This document shows, in pieces, positions 15,153 to 22,672 of a stretch of 27,352 nt of DNA. Source of the stretch: Rhodobacterales bacterium UBA7416 (lineage in GTDB: Bacteria > Pseudomonadota > Alphaproteobacteria > Rhodobacterales > Rhodobacteraceae); the NCBI GenBank assembly GCA_002469545.1, contig DKMK01000086.1, forward strand, positions 1 to 27,352, written 5' to 3'. Position 1 is the stretch's first letter. The number at the start of each line of letters is the position of its first letter. The translations under genes were made by a program, and so were the position numbers. Under the pieces are notes generated by a model. That model ran no database searches, had not been told where the DNA came from, and worked only from the letters and a program-made list of their open reading frames with translations.

Positions 15153-17110
15153 TATTGATCAACCTTTCGCTGGGACGTCGCAATACGTAACCGACGATCA
15201 CTCATGCTCAACAATCCACCAAGCGCCATAACCATCGCACCAATCCAAATCCACACGGCAAATGGCTTAACATAAGTTCTGACAGTCCAGCCACCATCTT
15301 GCTGATCACCAAACGCAATATAAAGATCACGGTTAAGACGGCTGTGAATTCCCGCTTCGGTCGTTGGCATACGTTGTACTGGATAAAACCGTTTTTCTGG
15401 CCGCAGTGTCGCCACCATTTTGTCATCAACAGAGGCGGTTATGGTACCAATATCAGCCGTATAGTTTTTACCGTTTATCTTCTCAACATTGTCGAATTGA
15501 AATGTATACCCACTAACCTCAAACCGATCGCCAATTTGGGCAACACGAATATCTTCTGCTTCCCACGCCGTAATTGCAGAAACACCAAATATTGTCAGAC
15601 CAAGCCCAATATGTGCAACGGCTTTACCCCAATCGGCACGTGGTAAATTCCGCAAACGACGCAGACCAGCGTTCAACCCAACTTGGCGCATGCGTGTACG
15701 GGTTCCCAGATCAACCAAGGCCCCCACGATAACCCAAACAGCCAAAGCTAAACCCACTGGCGCCAACATCCGACCACCGGTTTGCAAACTCCATACAAGC
15801 AACCCAATCGACAAGCTCAATGCAATCACACCAACCATCGGCTTCGCTGAACGCTTAAAATTGGCTCTCTTCCATGGCAAAACTGCACCAACCGGCAATG
15901 CAATCGCCAAAGCCACCATAAACGGCGTGAACGCCAAATCAAAAAACGGCGCACCAACAGACAACTTACGGCCCATAACAATTTCTGCGACCAAAGGCCA
16001 AATCGTCCCAATAAAGACCACGATCGTCGCCACAACTAACAACAAGTTATTTAAAACGAGCGCGCTTTCGCGACTAACAAAACTAAACGCCGCGTTCGAA
16101 CGTAAGGCGTTTGCCCGCATGGCATACAAGGTTAAGGCACCACCAATGGCAACAATCAAAATGGCCAAAATGAACACACCCCGTTCAGGATCATTTGCGA
16201 ATGCATGTACCGACGTAATAACGCCAGATCGAACGATAAATGTACCAATTAGGGAAAACGAAAACCCAAGAATAGCCAATAAAACCGTCCAGCTTTTCAA
16301 TGTCTCACGCTTTTCCACGACAATTGCCGAATGCAACAATGCCACCGAAATAAGCCAAGGCATAAACGACGCATTTTCAACAGGGTCCCAGAACCACCAG
16401 CCACCCCAACCTAATTCATAATATGCCCACCAAGATCCCAAAGCGATCCCAATGGTCAACGTTATCCACGCCAACAACGCCCAAGGACGCACCCAACGTG
16501 CCCAGGCCGCATCAACTGACCCCTGTATCAGCGCAGCAACAGCAAAGCTAAAGGTCATCGACAGGCCCACATAACCAAAATACAAAAATGGCGGATGAAA
16601 TGCCAATCCGGGGTCTTGCAGCAATGGGTTCAAATCGTTTCCATCAATCGGCGGGAATGGCAACCGCTCAAACGGATTTGATGTGAATAACAAAAATGCT
16701 AAAAACGCCACACCAATCATGGCTTGGATGGACAAAACCCGCGCACGCAAAACCACTGGCAAACTTTTACCAAAGAATGCAACAAGTGCACCATAAAAGG
16801 TCAAAATTAGGATCCACAAAAGCATCGAACCTTCGTGGTTTCCCCAAACACCAGAAACCTTGTACAGCATCGGTTTCAACGAATGCGAATTGCTAGCAAC
16901 CAGTTTTACTGAAAAATCAGAGGTTACGAATGCAATAGTTAACATTGCAAATGCAAACGCAACCGCTCCAAACTGTACAAACGCCGCAGGTTTCGCGGCA
17001 TCCATCCACCCTGCATACCCTTTGGCCGCCCCTACCATAGGAACGATAGACTGCAATATTGCCGCAATAAATGCGATCACGACAGCCAAATGGCCCAATT
17101 CTGCGTACAT
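15152..17110 (-). CDS. ccmF: Heme lyase subunit CcmF
   Basis: Large inner-membrane protein that, with CcmH and CcmI, attaches heme to apocytochrome c. I place the start at the ATG at 17110 (MYAELGHLAVVIAF), with GGAG six bases upstream and the usual family opening; an in-frame TTG at 17131 would add seven residues. The 652-residue product has about 15 predicted membrane segments and the tryptophan-rich WWD domain GWGGWWFWDPVENASFMPW near residues 240-260 in the numbering from the TTG start (233-253 from the ATG). Conserved periplasmic histidines for heme ligation are expected, one in HPPFLYFGYVG. Its transcription runs onward into ccmH. Confidence 0.96.
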   Translation of the reverse strand: MYAELGHLAVVIAFIAAILQSIVPMVGAAKGYAGWMDAAKPAAFVQFGAVAFAFAMLTIAFVTSDFSVKLVASNSHSLKPMLYKVSGVWGNHEGSMLLWILILTFYGALVAFFGKSLPVVLRARVLSIQAMIGVAFLAFLLFTSNPFERLPFPPIDGNDLNPLLQDPGLAFHPPFLYFGYVGLSMTFSFAVAALIQGSVDAAWARWVRPWALLAWITLTIGIALGSWWAYYELGWGGWWFWDPVENASFMPWLISVALLHSAIVVEKRETLKSWTVLLAILGFSFSLIGTFIVRSGVITSVHAFANDPERGVFILAILIVAIGGALTLYAMRANALRSNAAFSFVSRESALVLNNLLLVVATIVVFIGTIWPLVAEIVMGRKLSVGAPFFDLAFTPFMVALAIALPVGAVLPWKRANFKRSAKPMVGVIALSLSIGLLVWSLQTGGRMLAPVGLALAVWVIVGALVDLGTRTRMRQVGLNAGLRRLRNLPRADWGKAVAHIGLGLTIFGVSAITAWEAEDIRVAQIGDRFEVSGYTFQFDNVEKINGKNYTADIGTITASVDDKMVATLRPEKRFYPVQRMPTTEAGIHSRLNRDLYIAFGDQQDGGWTVRTYVKPFAVWIWIGAMVMALGGLLSMSDRRLRIATSQRKVDQ

Positions 17111-17160
17111 TACATTCTCCAGTAAATTCAAACTGAACTATAGGCGAATTGGCAAATCTC

Positions 17161-17682
17161 TCAACGTGTTTCGACAGGTGTGGACGTTTCGTCGCCATCA
17201 ATTTGTGATAAGCGCCAATCGTCCAGTGCCGCATTGCCATCAACTGGCGTTTGCACAGGCATAAACCCAAGTTGTTGTGTCAGTGGTTCGCCACGATGGG
17301 TTGATCTTTTCTGGCGAAAATGATGCATTTCACGTGCGCCAAAATAAAATGATACAATCGCTCCCAACAACCACCACAACGGATCAGGCACATAATCCAA
17401 CCCCTGCATGCGCATTGCAAATCCGTTTGGATCAATCATGGCATAACTAAATAACCCCACAGTGCCCAACGCCATGACCGGGCGCGGTAATCTGTTCAAC
17501 CCATCCACCATGCGATCAAAAAACCCCGTACGCATATGCAGGAATTCAGAGCTGTACTGCGCCTGCGCGCCCATTGCGCGTAAATGAGCCTGTGTCTGCG
17601 CCTGTGTTTTATTCGGTATGAAAACCTCTGCAACCCCGCTAACGACTTTGCCCATTCCTAAAATGTCTCTGATCAACCCCAT
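17161..17682 (-). CDS. GTA-type holin family protein (3TM)
   Basis: A 173-residue protein resembling the three-transmembrane holin family linked to gene transfer agent release (GTA_holin_3TM). It has an N-terminal amphipathic lead (MGLIRDILGMGKVVSGVAEVF), an Ala/Gln-rich helix, then hydrophobic segments around ALGTVGLFSYAMIDP and PLWWLLGAIVSFYFGAREMHHF, and a polar C-terminal tail. Holins permeabilise the inner membrane so that a muramidase can reach the wall. It overlaps the upstream muramidase gene by ten bases in a different frame, so the two are translated together as a lysis pair. In Rhodobacter capsulatus the GTA lysis genes are likewise a holin-endolysin pair away from the main structural cluster. 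Confidence 0.82.
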   Translation of the reverse strand: MGLIRDILGMGKVVSGVAEVFIPNKTQAQTQAHLRAMGAQAQYSSEFLHMRTGFFDRMVDGLNRLPRPVMALGTVGLFSYAMIDPNGFAMRMQGLDYVPDPLWWLLGAIVSFYFGAREMHHFRQKRSTHRGEPLTQQLGFMPVQTPVDGNAALDDWRLSQIDGDETSTPVETR

Positions 17683-18284
17683 GTCTTTATCCTTTGCTTA
17701 TGCTCAGACTGCGTAAAATGGTATTTTTCTGAAATGAATTCTTCGGCACGCCTTATCCAGCCACCTTTGCCGCCATCACGGCTGCACGCATATTTGCGAC
17801 TGGCACTTCGTCGATCGGCCAGTTCATAATAATAATTGCGCCGCGAAATACCATATGCATCAACGATGTACTGTGGCGCCATTTCGAATGCTGTATGACA
17901 CGCCCGAATACTTTGCGGCCCCAGCGCACCATCAATTGCAACGTCCAACCCAAACGCAACCAATAATCGCTGCAATATCTTCACCGCATTGCCACCAGCA
18001 TTAACGTACATATCAAATACAGACGGCTGAAGGGGCGATGGTAGCTCGCGGATCCTCGGCTTTAGAAAATAGTGATCGACAAAAATCTCAACCGCTTGCT
18101 TTTGGGTCAGTTTTTTGACGTCACGCGTTGTTATCTGTCCATCGTTATCTAAATCCAACCCCAGACGCCGCATTGTATGAATGGTCACACCAAAATTTGT
18201 CGCACCACCTGGGTCATCTGGGTCGTTAACATAACCACCTTCACGTATCACGATATCACGTGCTATTTCAGTCACCGATTGCAT
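17673..18284 (-). CDS. Holin-associated N-acetylmuramidase (GH108 / GTA endolysin type)
   Basis: Peptidoglycan hydrolase with the glycoside hydrolase 108 signature REGGYVNDPDDPGGATNFGVT starting at about residue 14; Glu15 is the catalytic acid. Downstream come DMYVNAGG and a C-terminal peptidoglycan-binding-like region with DGALGPQSIRA and YYYELADRR. I chose the ATG at 18284 because AAAGGTGG precedes it at good spacing; a GTG at 18293 is the alternative. There is no signal peptide, as expected for an endolysin that depends on its holin, which overlaps its end by ten bases. A short EF-hand-like acidic stretch (LDNDGQITTRD) near residue 50 could bind calcium. The pair lies between ccmE and ccmF. 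Confidence 0.88.
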   Translation of the reverse strand: MQSVTEIARDIVIREGGYVNDPDDPGGATNFGVTIHTMRRLGLDLDNDGQITTRDVKKLTQKQAVEIFVDHYFLKPRIRELPSPLQPSVFDMYVNAGGNAVKILQRLLVAFGLDVAIDGALGPQSIRACHTAFEMAPQYIVDAYGISRRNYYYELADRRSASRKYACSRDGGKGGWIRRAEEFISEKYHFTQSEHKQRIKTWG

Positions 18285-18358
18285 TTCATCCACCTTTAAG
18301 CTTGGATAAATTCAATCGTATAATTGTTAGAATGTTATTGTATCAGCGAACGCCCGGG

Positions 18359-18793
18359 CTATTCTTTATAAACGCCCTGCTCTTTCAAAGTATCAGCAAC
18401 TTCTTTGGGCATATAATTCTCGTCGTGTTTCGCAAGGATTTCTGTGGCTTCGAACCGACCATCAATCAAACGACCAGTGGCAATCATTCCGGTTCCTTCT
18501 GAAAATAGATCTGGCAAGATTCCCTTAAACACAACGGGCACGTCGCTGGTACGATCTGTCACGATAAAGGCAACGTTATCACCATTACGCTCCAACGACT
18601 CTTCTTTCACTAACCCACCGACACGAAATACTTCGTCGGGGCTAATTTTCTCAGACAAAACTTGGGTTGGGCCACGGTAAAACTCAATACCATCCTTAAA
18701 CGCAAATCCAATCAATCCAGCAGCAACAAACACAAAAACAAATGCAATAACAATAAGTTGCACACGTCTACGCTTTTTCAAACCAACAGCCAT
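18359..18793 (-). CDS. ccmE: Cytochrome c maturation heme chaperone CcmE
   Basis: Periplasmic OB-fold chaperone that binds heme covalently and passes it to CcmF. The 144-residue protein has a basic N-terminus (GLKKRRRVQL), one membrane anchor (residues 11-31) and the heme-binding motif HDENYMP, with the covalent ligand His123 and Tyr127. YRGPTQV and FRVGGLV are family signatures. Its start overlaps the argC stop by one base (TAATG), placing it downstream of argC in the same transcript. The other heme-delivery genes (ccmABCD, ccmG) are not in this window. Confidence 0.96.
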   Translation of the reverse strand: MAVGLKKRRRVQLIVIAFVFVFVAAGLIGFAFKDGIEFYRGPTQVLSEKISPDEVFRVGGLVKEESLERNGDNVAFIVTDRTSDVPVVFKGILPDLFSEGTGMIATGRLIDGRFEATEILAKHDENYMPKEVADTLKEQGVYKE

Positions 18794-19824
18794 TATGGAA
18801 ACACAGGTGCCATTTCAAGCCCCATCTCCTCTGGAAGGTTCAACATCAAATTGGCATTTTGCAATGCCTGACCTGACGATCCCTTTGTTAAATTATCCAA
18901 GGTCGCAATAACCATTGCACGTCCTGACAACCGATCAGCACATACGCCTATATGGCAAAAATTTGATCCACGAACATGTCTTGAACTCGGTGCTTGGCCA
19001 AATGGCAGCACTTGCATAAATTGCTCGTCGTCATAGGCAGACTTTAATGCCTCATAAATACGCTCAGCGTCGCCCTTAACATAAACATTCGCAATTATGC
19101 CCCTATTCGCAGGCAACAAAGTTGGCGTAAATTGAACCTTGACTGGACGTCCAGCAATCGCCGAAAACTCCTGATCAAACTCAGCCAAATGGCGATGCGT
19201 GCCACCAATAGCATATGGATGCGCACCCTCCGACAGCTCCGCATGTAACAGCATTTCTTTTGGCGAACGCCCTGCTCCACTTACGCCCGTTTTCAAATCA
19301 ATAATGATATCATCCAGATCAATAAGACCCGCTTCGATCAAAGGGCGCAGCGCATATTGACCGGTTGCCGCATTGCACCCAGTTCCAGCAACCAAACGTG
19401 CCGTCTTAATATCTTCGCGGTAAAATTCCGTCAGCCCATAAACAGCCTCGGCCTGACATTCCAATGCATCATGCTTGCCGCCATACCATTTTGCATACTC
19501 TTCCGGATCACGAAGCCTAAAGTCCGCAGATAAATCCACAATTTTCAGCGTTTTAGGTAGCTTCGAAATAACCGCTTGGCTCGTCGCATGCGGTAACGCA
19601 CAAAAACAAAGATCAACTTGGGAAAAATCAATCTGATCAATTTTAACCAAGGTCGGTAAATCCAAGTGACGTAGATGTGGAAACACTTCCGCCATTTCTT
19701 GACCGGCTTTGCGTTCAGCACTCATCGCCACAATGTTCATCAACGGATGGGTCGCAATAAGACGAACCAGCTCGGCCCCCGTATAGCCAGAGGCACCTAA
19801 AATCGCGATATTTTTTACTTGAGT
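18793..19824 (-). CDS. argC: N-acetyl-gamma-glutamyl-phosphate reductase
   Basis: NADPH-dependent reductase of arginine synthesis. The start at 19824 (MTQVKNIAILGASGYTGAEL) has AAGGA eight bases upstream and gives 343 residues; an upstream in-frame start at 19878 would only add a non-family leader. The Rossmann motif GASGYTGAELVRL opens the protein. The catalytic Cys lies in VAGTGCNAATGQ, a variant of the common PGCYPT motif that is usual in Rhodobacteraceae. GGTHRHLAEFDQE contributes the catalytic His, and LDNLTKGSSGQALQNANLM closes the cofactor site. It heads an argC-ccmE transcript. Confidence 0.96.
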   Translation of the reverse strand, partial: TQVKNIAILGASGYTGAELVRLIATHPLMNIVAMSAERKAGQEMAEVFPHLRHLDLPTLVKIDQIDFSQVDLCFCALPHATSQAVISKLPKTLKIVDLSADFRLRDPEEYAKWYGGKHDALECQAEAVYGLTEFYREDIKTARLVAGTGCNAATGQYALRPLIEAGLIDLDDIIIDLKTGVSGAGRSPKEMLLHAELSEGAHPYAIGGTHRHLAEFDQEFSAIAGRPVKVQFTPTLLPANRGIIANVYVKGDAERIYEALKSAYDDEQFMQVLPFGQAPSSRHVRGSNFCHIGVCADRLSGRAMVIATLDNLTKGSSGQALQNANLMLNLPEEMGLEMAPVFP

Positions 19825-19895
19825 CATGAAACCAATCCTTATGCGTCGCCCAGCTGTTATGGCATTTAGCTGTGCCAATCAATGCAACCTATCAA

Positions 19896-20705
19896 TTATG
19901 CTGAATTAAACACAATCTGTTTACCCAAAAAACGTGTCGCCGCTGTAGAAACCTTTTTTGCATCTCCAGTGGTCATAAACCGAACACCACCGCTTTCCGC
20001 AAACTCTGGATGGCGGACCAAATAGTCAGACAGGCTTTCAGCAACGATCGACCCTTGCGAATAGACCTCGACATGATCGCCCAGAGCGGCTTGGAAACTA
20101 TTTTTCAAAATCGGGTAATGCGTACAGCCCAAAACAGCCGCTTGAGGATTGGGCATCCGACGCAATAACGCCGCAACATGGGATTGCACCAACGCTTCAG
20201 CCAGCTCTAAATCGTTATCTTCCATTGCATCGACCAGACCACCACAGGGCTGTGCTTCGATGTCCACACCAATCGCACGAAACGCCAGCTCGCGTTGAAA
20301 CGCGCGTGTGGCCACTGTTGCAGGTGTCGCAAACAACGCGACTTGTTTTACGTCAACTTCACGTGGCGGCGAATTATCACCCCACTGGCGCTCTGTAACA
20401 GCTTCGATCAACGGAACAAAAACACCCAACACCCGTTTATCTTTCGGAAGCCACGTCTCCTGCATACGTTTAACAGCCACAGCGGATGCCGTATTACAGG
20501 CAATAATAACCAAATCACAACCCTCTTGCCACAAACGCTCTACGGCTGTCTGTGTCAGTTGATAAATTTGCTCATGATCACGCACACCATAAGGCGCATG
20601 CTTGTTGTCGCCCAAATAAACGACTGCCTGATCCGGTAATCGCGCCGAAATTGCCTGCTGTACGGTTAGACCACCAAGGCCACTGTCAAAAACACCAATT
20701 GGCAT
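19896..20705 (-). CDS. murI: Glutamate racemase
   Basis: Makes D-glutamate for peptidoglycan. The 269 residues show GVFDSGLGGLTV (Asp7 and Ser8), GDNKHAPYG, and the two catalytic cysteines Cys70 in IACNTASA and Cys194 in LGCTHYPIL. An AAAGGA ribosome site lies six bases before the ATG. It is transcribed towards argC with a gap of about 70 bases, and upstream of it lies the only long non-coding stretch of the window, which must contain its promoter. Confidence 0.95.
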   Translation of the reverse strand: MPIGVFDSGLGGLTVQQAISARLPDQAVVYLGDNKHAPYGVRDHEQIYQLTQTAVERLWQEGCDLVIIACNTASAVAVKRMQETWLPKDKRVLGVFVPLIEAVTERQWGDNSPPREVDVKQVALFATPATVATRAFQRELAFRAIGVDIEAQPCGGLVDAMEDNDLELAEALVQSHVAALLRRMPNPQAAVLGCTHYPILKNSFQAALGDHVEVYSQGSIVAESLSDYLVRHPEFAESGGVRFMTTGDAKKVSTAATRFLGKQIVFNSA

Positions 20706-20790
20706 CGTTTATCCTTTTCGCTCAGACTATGGTGTCGGGCGAAAAAACAAAATGCCGAATCGACAAAAAGCGACGAACTTACACACTTTT

Positions 20791-20991
20791 TTACAATTCC
20801 AGCCTCACCTTTGGTGCACTTGCCAACAACCGCATCAAAGGATCAACCAACATGCGCGCTCCCTCATAATTCAGATGATTATCATCTTCATACAGCGCAT
20901 ATCCTTCGGCGTTTCCAAACATACATTTTTCAATGGGGCAAAATACATCAAATGTCTCCAACACTTCAAAACCATACAAACGTGCGTATTG
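20791..20991 (-). pseudogene. C-terminal remnant of an SGNH-domain acyltransferase
   Basis: The minus strand reads QYARLYGFEVLETFDVFC, then CPIEKCMFGNAEGYALYEDD and NHLNYEGARMLVDPLMRLL before a TAA at 20791. The D-x-H-L-N-x-x-G-A element is the catalytic Asp-His block at the very end of OafA/YrhL-type acyltransferases with a fused SGNH domain. Full-length members have about 600 residues and an N-terminal membrane acyltransferase domain; here only about 66 codons remain. An in-frame stop lies immediately upstream at 20992-20994, and no continuation is visible in the other minus-strand frames. Only a TTG at 20979 could start it and no ribosome site is evident, so I read it as a decayed gene. 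Confidence 0.7.
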
Positions 20992-21083
20992 TTACGTCTT
21001 TGAGTTGTGCTAACTGTTACGTGTATGTTACAGCCACTTTCCTCTACGTCAATGATATCAAGTAGATGTTACGTTGGTGTTAC
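20990..21083 (+). repeat. Array of five TGTTAC boxes with paired 11-bp spacing
   Basis: TGTTAC occurs at 20990, 21015, 21026, 21067 and 21078, all on the plus strand. Copies two-three and four-five form two 17-base units (21015-21031 and 21067-21083) that share TGTTACGT-N3-TGTTAC, so the boxes within a unit are 11 bases apart, about one helical turn. The two units are 52 bases apart. Three copies extend to TGTTACGT. This is the layout of tandem half-sites bound by OmpR/PhoB-family regulators, but no regulator or target gene is assigned. Confidence 0.6.
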
Positions 21084-21096
21084 GCATAATATCCAT

Positions 21097-21127
21097 AAAA
21101 AAAGGGCTCGCAAAACTGCAAGCCCTT
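21097..21127 (-). terminator. Rho-independent terminator of rplM-rpsI
   Basis: Read on the minus strand, AAGGGCTTGC (21127-21118) pairs with GCGAGCCCTT (21111-21102) with one G-T pair and a six-base loop, followed by a T-run reaching 21097. It lies about 30 bases after the rpsI stop. Confidence 0.92.
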
Positions 21128-21157
21128 GTAATTGTTGTATTTTCTGTAAACCAGACT

Positions 21158-21652
21158 TTAACGCTTTGAGAACTGGAAGCTCTTACGCGCTTTTGCTTTA
21201 CCGTATTTCTTACGCTCAACAACGCGGCTATCACGTGTCAAGAAGCCAGCAGCCTTAAGCGCTGGGCGCAAAGATGGTTCATACAGTTGCAATGCTTTTG
21301 AAATGCCGTGCTTAACCGCGCCAGCTTGGCCAGACAAACCGCCGCCCTTAACTGTTGCCATCACGTCAAATTCGCCAGTCACGCCAGCAACTGAAAATGG
21401 CTGTGCCAAGATCATTTGCAAAACAGGACGTGCAAAATATGTGTTCATTTCTTTGCCGTTTACGACCACTTTACCAGAACCTGGTTTGATCCAAACACGG
21501 GCAACCGCATCTTTACGTTTGCCTGTTGCGTATGAACGACCCAATTCGTCACGAACTGGTTCACGAACGATCGCCGCTTGAACTTGCTCTGCAGCAGTTT
21601 CGCCGCCAACAGCTTCTTTCAAAGCGTCCAATGATTTGATTTCTTCGCTCAT
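21158..21652 (-). CDS. rpsI: 30S ribosomal protein S9
   Basis: Small-subunit protein whose C-terminal tail reaches the P-site tRNA. The 164-residue form carries the alphaproteobacterial N-terminal extension of about 35 residues before GRSYATGKRKDAVARVW. Family signatures are NTYFARPVLQ, GGGLSGQAGAVKHGISKAL and RDSRVVERKKYGKAKARK, and the universally conserved end QFSKR is intact. The ATG overlaps the rplM TGA by four bases (ATGA), so the pair is translationally coupled, the standard L13-S9 operon. Confidence 0.97.
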   Translation of the reverse strand: MSEEIKSLDALKEAVGGETAAEQVQAAIVREPVRDELGRSYATGKRKDAVARVWIKPGSGKVVVNGKEMNTYFARPVLQMILAQPFSVAGVTGEFDVMATVKGGGLSGQAGAVKHGISKALQLYEPSLRPALKAAGFLTRDSRVVERKKYGKAKARKSFQFSKR

Positions 21653-22116
21653 GACTGGCTCCGCGTATTCTTAGGGTTCATGGCTTTAACGTCCAGAACA
21701 ACTGGATCTTGCGCCTCATGTGGGTGTGCTTCGCCTGCGTAGATACGCAAGTTACGCATTTGCTCACGTGACAATGGACCACCTGGCAACATACGTTGAA
21801 CAGCTTTTTCCAACAAACGCTCTGGGAATTTACCCTCAAGAATTTGACCAGCTGTACGCTCTTTGATCCCACCAGGGTGGCCAGTGTGCCAGTAGTGAAT
21901 TTTGTCTGTACGTTTTTTACCAGTAAGCTGAACTTTTTCAGCGTTGATAACGATAACGTTGTCGCCCATATCCATGGACGGCGTGAATGTTGGTTTGTGC
22001 TTGCCGCGCAAACGCATTGCAATGATAGATGCCAAACGACCCAAAACAACGCCTTCAGCGTCGATGATGAACCATTTTTTATCAATATCAGCAGGTTTTG
22101 CTGAGAATGTTTTCAT
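21649..22116 (-). CDS. rplM: 50S ribosomal protein L13
   Basis: Early-assembling large-subunit protein. I start it at 22116 (MKTFSAKPADIDKKWFIIDA), the canonical family opening, giving 155 residues; an in-frame ATG at 22149 would add eleven residues (MVRPQTNGTIP) unlike other L13 proteins and would overlap the leader hairpin. Signatures are GRLASIIAMRLRGKHKP, DNVIVINAEKVQLTGKK and YWHTGHPGG, and the C-terminal ERLLEKAVQRMLP followed by LRIYAGEAHPHEAQ. It leads the rplM-rpsI operon. Confidence 0.96.
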   Translation of the reverse strand: MKTFSAKPADIDKKWFIIDAEGVVLGRLASIIAMRLRGKHKPTFTPSMDMGDNVIVINAEKVQLTGKKRTDKIHYWHTGHPGGIKERTAGQILEGKFPERLLEKAVQRMLPGGPLSREQMRNLRIYAGEAHPHEAQDPVVLDVKAMNPKNTRSQS

Positions 22117-22138
22117 GGGGATAGTTCCATTTGTTTGT

Positions 22139-22155
22139 GGGCGCACCATGCACCC
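22139..22155 (-). other. Small hairpin in the rplM leader
   Basis: On the minus strand GGGTGC (22155-22150) pairs with GCGCCC (22144-22139) around ATGGT, a six-bp stem with one G-T pair, 22 bases before the L13 start. It would hide the alternative ATG at 22149 in its loop. A role in translational feedback by L13 is possible but unproven. Confidence 0.35.
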
Positions 22156-22170
22156 GAATTCGATTGGGGT

Positions 22171-22198
22171 GTTCTAACCCAATACACGCGCAGGTCAA
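22171..22198 (-). promoter_or_regulatory. Candidate rplM-rpsI promoter
   Basis: On the minus strand TTGACC (22198-22193) and TAGAAC (22176-22171) are 16 bases apart. The -10 hexamer is identical to that proposed for lexA in this window. The same segment also contains a dyad, ATTGGG at 22183-22178 against CCCAAT at 22168-22163, which could instead be an operator or a leader hairpin if transcription begins further upstream. Confidence 0.4.
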
Positions 22199-22264
22199 CA
22201 GCCATAACACCATTAAAATTTAACAAAATCAGATAGTTAAAAATAAGGTATTATAGTACCCCAC

Positions 22265-22672
22265 TTATTTTGGCACAGAATACGTAAGACTCGCACGGGC
22301 CACTGGTTTATCCATGCCCTCTGAATACAACATGACGTCCCCAACAACCAATGTACGCCCCAATTTCAACACATGCGCACGGGCTATCATATCGGTTTGC
22401 GCAGGCTTGCGCATAAAATCGATATTACAGCTGGTGGTGACCGCCAACGCCTTTGGTCCAACATTTGCCAACACAGCCACGTAAAACGCCACATCAGCCA
22501 ATGCAAACATAGATGGGCCAGACACCGTCCCCCCGGGTCTGAGATGCTTGTCCTTAACGGGCAGACGCATAACAATCTCTTTTGCACTCACGCTTACGAC
22601 CTCAAAGTCACCATCAATTTGTGGAAACTCATCGGCCAGAAACGCGGCGATTTCTTGTGCTGTCATCTTCAT
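22265..22672 (-). CDS. PaaI-family hotdog thioesterase
   Basis: A 135-residue hotdog-fold protein of the PaaI/YdiI acyl-CoA thioesterase family. The core is LRPGGTVSGPSMFALADVAFYVAVLAN, which holds the usual Gly-rich turn and the catalytic Asp on the central helix, followed by the AVTTSCNIDFMRKP strand; the N-terminus is MTAQEIAAFLADEFPQ. The substrate is unknown. The ATG at 22672 overlaps the ctaA stop (ATGA), so it is translated with heme A synthase; the reason for this coupling is unclear. The gene ends about 80 bases before the rplM promoter region. Confidence 0.88.
   Translation of the reverse strand: MKMTAQEIAAFLADEFPQIDGDFEVVSVSAKEIVMRLPVKDKHLRPGGTVSGPSMFALADVAFYVAVLANVGPKALAVTTSCNIDFMRKPAQTDMIARAHVLKLGRTLVVGDVMLYSEGMDKPVARASLTYSVPK

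Larger units (their letters stand above)
20706..21157. other. Long intergenic stretch between murI and rpsI
   Basis: This 452-base region has no intact gene. From left to right it holds the murI leader and presumed promoter, a truncated acyltransferase remnant on the minus strand, an array of five TGTTAC boxes, and the rpsI terminator. No tRNA, IS end or long inverted repeat was seen. Confidence 0.7.

Noticed and set aside
15690..16421. A 243-codon plus-strand reading frame inside ccmF
   Set aside because: It is antisense to a strongly supported membrane protein, its product is rich in Thr/Asn/Pro/Lys without a domain, and no ribosome site precedes it.
17161..18284. Remnant prophage
   Set aside because: Only the lysis pair is present, both genes look intact, and flanking genes are ordinary ccm and arg genes, which fits a GTA lysis cassette better.
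20790..21100. CRISPR array or IS ends in the murI-rpsI gap
   Set aside because: The TGTTAC boxes are too short and unevenly spaced for CRISPR repeats, no terminal inverted repeats or transposase fragment are visible.
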